A stretch of DNA of 64,000 bases from Paratinospora sagittata (lineage: Eukaryota > Streptophyta > Magnoliopsida > Ranunculales > Menispermaceae). The notes below the pieces were generated by a model. That model saw nothing but the letters and a program-made list of their open reading frames with translations. It ran no database searches and was not told the origin of the DNA. Below, piece by piece: positions 56,888 through 64,000 of the stretch (within the stretch, counting starts at the first letter, position 1; each line of letters begins with the position of its first letter). Both the position numbers and the translations under genes were made by a program. Location: assembly GCA_035771175.1 (NCBI GenBank), contig CM069605.1:24258288-24322287 (forward strand), written 5' to 3'.

Positions 56888-58195
56888 TTGATCCCCATGA
56901 TCCAACCACTATAATACAAGACATTCAATCATAATTAGGGTCAATTAGACTATTTATTTAGTCAATTTCATCAATTGATCAAGTCTAAGTCAAAATCCCC
57001 AAATTTGGGCAAATCCCCAAATTCATTGAAATTTTTCAAATTACATAGCCTAGGCCAAAATTACATTACACTAGGGTTATTCACTAATCAAAATCAGTAA
57101 ATTGGACTACTATACATCCACATTTACCCATGTATTCAACATAAAACACATATAAATTGAATAGGAAACCCTAAGTCCAAAATCCTAGTTTAGGTCAAAT
57201 ACCCATATAACCCTACCAATTTCTTGTTAGAAATTACGGGTTTCACCGTTTATGGACTCCCAACATCCTCTAGATTAACATATCTCAAATACAAGATCTA
57301 ATTCTAAAATATGTTTTCCACCACCCTCCTTAAATTCTGGGATTCATGAGTGAAAAACACCCATTAGCTCAAAAGCAAGCTTGCATGCATGAATGAAAGT
57401 GATAGAAGGAAGAAAAATGAGAAAGAATGAGGAAGAAATGATTACCTTGGGGATTCTTGAGCAAGAATGCACCCAAAACCCCAACTTTTCCTTTCATTTT
57501 CTCCTCTCCCCTTCCTTTCCTCTTTTTGAACTGAAAAATGAGAGAAATCACATCTCAATGGCTTATATAGAGGTTAAGTGGCATTTTGGGGCCACACTTT
57601 AATAAAAGAAACAGTTTTCCTGCTGCAATTACTTACATTTAGATAATCAATTTCTTGCAAACGACTCACCAATTTAACATCTTAACCGTTAAAAAGCTTT
57701 ATGCATTATCTACCAACCTTTTGATAAAACTTTCAGCTCAATCAACGGTGGTATTAAGAGAACTAACCATTTGATCTAAACTGCGCAAAAACATCTACAA
57801 AGCCGAGTAACAGTGTTTGGAGTCTTATACCTCATAGTAGACTATTCCGATCAAGATCTTCACCGTTCATAATACATATCTATCAGAGAATAATAAGTTG
57901 ACAAAATTTCAGCTCAATCAGACCATGGATATAAGAGATCAAGCCATTGATGTAATCGGTGACAGAAATTTTTTCCTCCATAATGCAAGCTCTACTAATC
58001 CAAAACACCATTTTTGACATGTTTCGATGTTGAACGGGTCTCCAATCATTCTAAAACTTCATGCGCACTCGAAACGACATAAAATCATTCAAAGACACTC
58101 AAACCAACGTGCGTCGAGCATCATATACATATACGTACAGGTATACGGGTACTCTAAGGATCAAAATGACGTCATCCTAAGGTGCGAGTATTACA
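56888..58195 (-). repeat. 5' half of the solo LTR
   Basis: Starts with the right TTGAT copy and ends at the LTR start TGTAATACTCG (58195). Non-coding; open frames here are short. Confidence 0.8.
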
Positions 58196-59964
58196 GTTGC
58201 AACCACCGGGGTTCAATTCACATGTACAAGAGAAGAAGTCTCCACTTGAAGACATTTTGGCCAAGTTCATTGGAGAGGCATCCAACAAGTTTGAGAAGAT
58301 TGGGTCTAGTTAACAACATTAAGACTCAAATGGTCAACATGTCTGCTTCAATCAAGAACTTGGAACTACAAATTGGGCAGATTGCATATTCAATCAATGA
58401 ACAACAAAGAAGCTCCTTCCCAAACAACACAGAGGTGAACTCAAAGGAGCAGTGCAAGGCTATAAAATTGAGAAGTGGAAAAGAAGTAGAAAGTGATCCT
58501 TTACCAAGCAGTGTAAAGCCTGCCACTTCTTCATCATCCAGTCCATCACCATCCTCACATGCCCAAGAAGAAGTTGAAGAGGAAAGTTTACATAAAGGCA
58601 AAGGAGTTTCCAATGAGAAGGTAAAAGAAGCGAAGAAATATGACTATGTACCGGTTCGAATCACATTTCTGGACAATCCACCTATTCTTAAGAACCCCAT
58701 TCCATATCCTCAACGTTTTGCAAAGAAAAAGCTTGTTGAATAGTTTGCAAAATTTTTTGATATTTTTAAGAAGACTCACATCAACATTCCTTTTGCAGAT
58801 GTTTTGGAGCAAATGCCCAACTATGTCAAGTTCATGAAAGATGTGATGTCTAAGAAGAGGAAGCTGGAGGAGTTTGAAACTGTCAAACTCACTGAGGAGT
58901 GCAGTGCCATTCTGTAGAAGAAGTTGCCCCAGAAGCTCAAAGATCCAGGGAGTTTTACTATTCTGTGTAATTTGTACTTCTTCTTTTGATAAAGTTTTGT
59001 GTGATCTTGGTGCTAGCATTAACTTAATGCCCTTGTCTATTTTCAGGAAGCTTAGGTTGGGTGAAGTGAAGCCTACCACAATGTCATTGCAATTGGCGGA
59101 TCGGTCTATCACATATCCAAAAGGCATTATTGAAGATGTATTGGTGAAAGTGGACAAGTTTATCTTTCCTGTTGATTTTGTAGTACTTGATATGGAGGAA
59201 GATGACGAGATTCCACTCATTCTTGGAAGACCTTTCATTGCTATTGGTCGGGCCTTAATTGATGTGCATAAGGGAGAACTCACTTTAAGAGTTAATGATG
59301 AAGAGGTTGTCTTCAATATTTACAAATCCTTGAGCTTTCCAGCAGAAAAGAGCTTATGTTATAAAGTGGACATTGTTGAGAAATGTATTCAAGTGGTAAG
59401 AATGAAGACATCACCAGTAGACCCCTTGGAGAAATGTTTGGTGCATTCACTAGTAGATGGGACAGATGATGGTGTTCAAGAAAAACATATCATAAGGGCT
59501 TTGGATTCACGAACAGTTCAGTCTTCTCAAGCGAAGTTTGAAAAGATCAGTATTGCATCTTCATCTTCTATTGAGTGAAGTGCCCCCAAGCCAGAGTTTA
59601 AGCCTCTTCCAGATCATCTCAGATATGTTTATTTAGGCAAGGATGATACATTTCCGGTGATCATTTCATCCACCTTGTCTAATGTTCAAGAGGAAAATTT
59701 GTTGAGGATCCTAAGGGAGAACAAATTTGCTATTAGGTGGACAATTGCAGACATAAAGGGGATCAATCCATCTATTTGCATGCACAAGATACTCATGGAG
59801 GACTCATACAAGCCCACAGTGGAACATTAGAGGCGGTTGAATCCTGCAATGAAAGAAGTGGTCAAGGCTGAGATTCTGAAATGGCTCAAGGCAGGCATTA
59901 TTTATGCCATATCTGATTCATCATGGGTAAGCCCTATACACGTTGTACCTAAGATAGAAGGTAC
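58196..59964 (+). pseudogene. Tat-type gag C-terminus, protease and start of RT
   Basis: It resumes gag: SPLEDILAKFIGEASNKFEK, ASIKNLELQIGQIAYSINEQ, NSKEQCKAIKLRSGKEVE (about 58470), PYPQRFAKKKLVE, then a stop (58741-58743). It goes on with FADVLEQMPNYVKFMKDVMS and the protease, whose block DKVLCDLGASINLMPLSIFR (58990-59050) carries the D-L-G active site normal for Tat/Athila, then IPLILGRPFIAIGRALIDV. After a stop at about 59576 the RT begins: INPSICMHKILMED and MKEVVKAEILKWLKAGIIY, ending at VSPIHVVPKIEG, where the next LTR was inserted. Four or more stops. Confidence 0.9.
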
Positions 59965-61343
59965 TGTTGCGTTCAAACCGCAAGTGTACGGTGCCAAGTT
60001 ATAATAAATTTTGATGAGATATCGGGTATCGTCCTCAGGGATAATTACGACACTAGCTATCACATTTTAACCTTAACTTTATCTAGACAATTAAAATCGA
60101 ATGATGAAGTGATTAAAATAGCAATTAAAATAATTAAATACTAACTGACAAGCAATGTAAATCAGATAGGAAAACAGTGATGGATTGGTCTAGAGGTTCA
60201 ATGTCACCTCACTCTCAACTATGTCTATATAAATATATTATTATTAAATCAGTTCCTTAGCCTATAAGTCAGAAATCCTAACCTTTCTAATCCCCTCTTT
60301 TGGAGCATTGAATAGAGCATATTCTTGTTGCTTTGGCTTAACTTTTTCGATGAAAACCAAAGACAACAATAACTCACTAAGTTCTATGATTTTTACCTAA
60401 CTACTTCAAAGGGTCTCGATCTCCTTGTGAGTCTCACGATAACATAGGCTATACTCTCCATATTCCAACCCAAGGTACCCTCTTGTGAAACATCTACCTC
60501 GCGTCTATGATCGGTCAATCCTAGATTAGGGGATCAAAAGCATTACATTCAGAAAAGTATAAATAAACTAAGAACTTTCAATAAGAATAAATAAACAATA
60601 AAATCTAAGACATAATCTCAAGTTTGGATCAATCTACACCTCTAGAAACGAGGTTTAGTTCATAACTAAAGAGATGAAAACAATCAATAATGGTTTAAAC
60701 ATGAATTAGGACGAAAGAAAGCAAACTAGAGTGTTGTAGAGATTTTCAATGGTCTTAATGTCGATCTTCTTCTCCACTTCACTCTAGCTATCTCCCTTCT
60801 CTTCCCCAATGTCTTGCTCTCTAAGAACCCTAAATTTTGATATATTATATGCCCCCAAGTCGTCCATAATCTGAATTAGAAAGTGTGAAAAAATTGCTAA
60901 AAATGCAAGTCCGTGAACAGTAACGCGCCTCGGCGCCCAGAACGCTCTTATCCTCTCTTTTTGTTCACCACCACGGTGTCGTTTCCTGGCGCCCAGAACG
61001 TTGAAAGTTGTGCTATTTTGTGGACTTAGCCAATTTTTGCCTCCTTTCTGACTTGGGTTCTTCATGCTTCTCCTTGGCAACTTCTAGAACATGTTTTCAT
61101 CATCCAAAACTATGACTAACACATCTAAATACCTACAAAACAAAACAAATCAAATCAAAAACACACTCCAACATATAATGAATCAAATTATAACTTATTG
61201 AACCAAAATAATGCATAAAAACCAATTTATTCCTAAACTATCAAATGTATTAAAACTAACATAAACACATGAAACTAATGTATGAAATGTCTTAAAACAC
61301 ACATAAAACATACTCTAAAACCTATCTAAATACGCAACTATCA
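59965..61343 (-). repeat. 3' LTR of minus-strand Tat-type element
   Basis: Minus-strand start TGATAGTTGCGTATTTAG at 61343, end GGTTTGAACGCAACA at 59965; 1379 bp. Its first 400 bp match the fragment at 5990-6390. Confidence 0.9.
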
Positions 61344-63100
61344 AATACCCTCAAACTTAGGACTTTGATCGTCCCGAGAAAAGGGAAAACAAACTAAAAA
61401 CTCATAATTAACATATCCCTTCTAAAGTCACAATCTCGCACAATTAAAGACTTAACTCAACATTATAAACACATACATGGCCTCCAAGCTTACACCAAAA
61501 GGAATATTCACTTCTAGGAAAGAATTTCAAGAGTATAGAATTGTCTAGAATTTCAACCCAACTCCCACCAAGTTTCACTTTTGATTCTTTCACACATAAG
61601 TACATAACTAATCTCATCAAACAAATCATGCAAGTCATGAACAAGTGCAAGCAAGTGTTAAGTGTATGATCTCAAAATATAAAATTTAAGTTGGAACTCC
61701 ATAGGCAAGTTTTTCACACCATTCCCCACTAATGTAGATCACACACCATTCATAATTAATAGGTCTTTCATAGGTTGTAATGTAAGGCCTAGGTTCAAAG
61801 GTAGGGAAAAATAAGAAAATTTTAGCTCAAAAAGCACCCTAACCACTTTGATCAATTTTTATCATCCACTACATTACTTTTGAAACCAGAAACCCCTCTT
61901 TCAGTGCATATATCCACTTTACAATTCACACTTTTATTCACTTCCCATTCTTTTGTTTGCTTCTTATCATCATTCATTTTTTTTTCTTTTATATGAGTGT
62001 TGCATCCCCAAACTTATTTCTTTTTCAACACAAGTGTAACACCCTGTTTCTTCTTTTCTTTTTCAATACAACTCACAAGCAAACTTCACATTTCTTTTCT
62101 TTTCTTTATTCCCTTTTTTTTTCACCCTTTTTGTCTCTTTTTCATTCCCCATTCTCAACCTTTCAAATAATAACACTCCAACAATATCAAAGTGTATAAG
62201 GTACATAGGTTAAAAAACAAGGAATTTCAACATATAAAGCTCAAAGTTCATCATGCATAGGTAACAAAGAAAACGACATTCAGCTCAAAATGGGAACTAT
62301 GGATACAATAAAAATTATGGTAAGTTATTTGGCTCAAACATTTTCAAACATGACTTAAATCATCTTCCTCATGGTGTGTTAACTAGGATTTCACCTCGAG
62401 TGGTGATCAAACTTGTTCTAGAATCCCTAGAGATCTAAGATGTGCCTTAGCAAGCAAAGGTCCATTCCCAACAATCTCAATCCAATGATAAAAAATTATG
62501 TACAAATGGTTAAGTTTCTCCAACAATTTCCAACAAAAGTTGGATCAAGCACACAGACATATAGGTAACTCTCTACATTCTCCTATTGTTTCATATCTCT
62601 AAAGTGTCATCTTATGATTGGCCTTCCATAAGTAAGTCTAAAATTATAAAAAATTGTGACCACCTAGCCTAAACTAATGCATACTCAACTAACATACCAT
62701 ATGACAAAAATTCAAAACTCTCCCCCTAAACTTAAAGGGAGCATTCTTCTCAATGCATGATATAAACAAATAAAGAAAAACATAGGCATATAAGAGAGAG
62801 AGAGAGAGGAGTTTAGAAAACCCCCTAAACCCAAATGGATGAAGATGCACACCATTCGTCTCTCCTAGTTGCTCCAAAAGATCCCCCAACTTACTTTAGA
62901 ACCTGAAAAGGAAAAGAAACAAAACTTGTCAATGCACGAAATTCAAATCCTATACTACAATGACTAAATTAGAAATTAAAAATTAAAACATAAGAATGAA
63001 TAAACTCCAAAACTGATGGGTTGCCTCCCAACAAGCGCTTGGTTTAAAGTCTTCAGCCTGACTTCTTCTTGTTTCTTTAAGGTGGATCATCACGAAGTAC
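61344..63100 (-). other. Polypurine tract and 3' non-coding region of Tat-type element
   Basis: Minus strand AGTTTGAGGGTATT is directly before the LTR start. The rest is non-coding, with pyrimidine-rich stretches (61970-62150), a short GA microsatellite (62792-62810), and GGTTGCCTCCCAACAAGCGC at 63021. No gene was seen. Confidence 0.8.
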
Positions 63101-63121
63101 GACCTTTTCATTCCTTTCATC

Positions 63122-64000
63122 TCAGCCCTTAAAGTTTCTTAATCGTTTATTCTTGACTTGAGAAAGAGATCCATCTTTTTGTTTATGCTCAATCATAGTA
63201 CTCAACAACTTTTTTTCTTCAACATTAGGCATCAAATACATGTCTTTCCACACCAAGGGAGGAGGGTCATCTAAATTCTCAATTTTGTCCACATAGTGTA
63301 CAAAGGTATCCTTCGATGTAGGCTTCTTATAAGCCTTGGTAGCACACTCATCAATTACCCTTTGGACATCAATCTGGTTGCATGTATTAATCTCATCGGG
63401 AGCATTGGGTGTATTGTAAATCTTAAACATCACCTTTTCTTCACTAACCCTCAAAGTAAGCTCACCAAGCTCCACGTCTAACAATGTTCTCCCAGTCGCA
63501 AGGAATGGTCTCCCAAGTATAAGAGGAATATCACCATCTTCTTCCATATCCAACACTACAAAGTCAACCGAGAAGATAAACTTGTCCACCTTCACTAGCA
63601 CGTCCTCAATGATACCCCAAGGGTATGTAAGTGATCGATCCACTAGTTGCAAAGATATTGTAGTTCGCTTCACCTCGCCAAGCCCCAATTTCCTGAAAAT
63701 GGACAAAGGCATTAAGTTAATGCTTGCACCTAAATCACATAAAACATTACTAAAATTTAAAGGACCCATGGTACAAGGTATATTAAAACTCCACGGATCT
63801 TTCAGCTTTTGTGGAAGCTATCTCTGTATGATTGTACTACACTCTTCCGTAAGCTTCATTGTCTCAAATTCTTCCAGCTTCCTCTTTTTCAACATAACTT
63901 CATTCATGAACTTCATGTAGTTTGACATTTGCGCCAGTGCATCTGCAAAAGGAATGTTAATGTGGATCTTTTTGAAAATATCAAGAAACTTGGTTAATTG
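63122..64000 (-). pseudogene. Tat-type gag C-terminus and protease, nearly intact
   Basis: One frame from the window edge: FLDIFKKIHINIPFADALAQ, MKFMNEVMLKKRKLEEFE, a single stop at 63818-63820, then SNVLCDLGASINLMPLSIFR (protease active site DLG), GIIEDVLVKVDKFIF, IPLILGRPFLATGRTLLDV, and a C-terminal part (CNQIDVQRVIDECATKAY, DPPPLVWKDMYLMPNVEEKK) ending at a stop, 63122-63124. Compared with 58196-59964 the protease is very similar, but no RT follows. It could still give a protease if the one stop were read through; the 5' part is outside the window. Confidence 0.88.

Larger units (their letters stand above)
44721..58195 (-). mobile_element. Chromovirus-type solo LTR, split by a 10.8-kb insertion
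   Basis: Minus-strand start TGTAATACTCGCACC at 58195 and end GGGTCGTGACA at 44721, flanked by GTTGT (44716-44720) and GTTGC (58196-58200), a 5-bp target duplication with one change. Its own sequence is 56888-58195 plus 44721-46097, about 2.7 kb, with no internal coding region of its own. Blocks such as CCTGCTGCAATTACTT (57620) and CAGCTCAATCAGACCA (57910) are shared in order with the LTR family at 1-1993, so it is a related chromovirus family. Confidence 0.82.
42018..59964 (+). mobile_element. Tat/Athila-type gypsy element split by nested insertions
   Basis: 5' LTR 42018-43480, tRNA-Asp-like primer site, gag to 44720, then a nested 13.5-kb insertion (44721-58195); gag C-terminus, protease and the start of RT follow at 58196-59964, where another Tat element begins. 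Joining 44715 to 58196 restores an in-frame NVL/QPPGFN gag junction, confirming one element. Its RT onward, 3' LTR and TSD lie beyond 64000 or are lost. Confidence 0.88.
59965..64000 (-). mobile_element. Tat-type element lacking RT and integrase, runs off window
   Basis: 3' LTR 59965-61343, polypurine tract, a 1.7-kb non-coding 3' region, the GGTTGCCTCCCAACAAGCGC block at 63021-63040, then protease and gag directly. The RT, RNase H and integrase expected between protease and the 3' region are absent, so it is a non-autonomous gag-protease element. Left flank GGTAC (59960-59964) is one copy of its target site. Confidence 0.88.

Overview
The window is plant nuclear DNA and consists almost entirely of nested, decayed transposable elements. 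The evidence is Ty3/gypsy chromoviruses with chromodomains, Tat/Athila-type gypsy LTRs, an L1-type LINE with a plant DUF4283-like ORF1, a MuDR-type MULE carrying a plant mobile domain gene, a BED/hAT transposase, tRNA-derived SINE-like units and Helitron-like ends. No intact host gene, rRNA, functional tRNA or CRISPR array was found. An angiosperm, probably a eudicot, is the best guess; the species cannot be read from the sequence.

Region 1 (1-16030) is a pile of LTRs. Two long LTRs of one chromovirus family lie in opposite orientation (1-1993 minus; 2656-5621 plus, a solo LTR with TSD CCGAT) around and inside a Copia-like LTR (1994-2655, 5627-5985). A third member of the family is a nearly full element (7776-14904, minus strand, TSD GATTG). 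Its gag-pol is one continuous frame broken only by five in-frame stops, and its 5' LTR is truncated and fused to gag. It sits inside another gypsy LTR (about 7106-7775 and 14910-16030).

Region 2 (16030-21400) is AT-rich and non-coding, with a long (TTA)n tract, Helitron-like heads and tails, and a hAT-type MITE-like element.

Region 3 (21430-42017) is one L1-type LINE on the plus strand, split into pieces by a 4.9-kb MULE (9-bp TSD AACAAATAA), a non-autonomous Tat-type LTR element (TSD GTGAG), a solo Tat-type LTR, a 3.1-kb hAT element (8-bp TSD TAATAAAA) and a SINE-like array that also removed the RT catalytic core.

Region 4 (42018-59964) is a Tat-type gypsy element on the plus strand, inserted in the LINE. 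Its gag is split by a chromovirus-type solo LTR (44721-58195). That LTR is split in turn by a 10.8-kb insertion (46098-56887, TSD TTGAT) bounded by SINE-like units as terminal inverted repeats and containing a decayed chromovirus on the minus strand. The chromovirus has an extra ORF between its primer-binding site and gag.

Region 5 (59965-64000) is the 3' part of another Tat-type element on the minus strand. It keeps gag/protease but lacks RT, RNase H and integrase.

Insertion order follows from target-site duplications: in several places joining the host flanks across an insertion gives continuous coding sequence (LINE endonuclease, Tat gag). The most notable points are the MULE with an intron-bearing plant mobile domain gene, the chromovirus with a 5' extra ORF, the tRNA-like inverted-repeat insertion, and a perfect 117-bp inverted repeat at 45047-45316.
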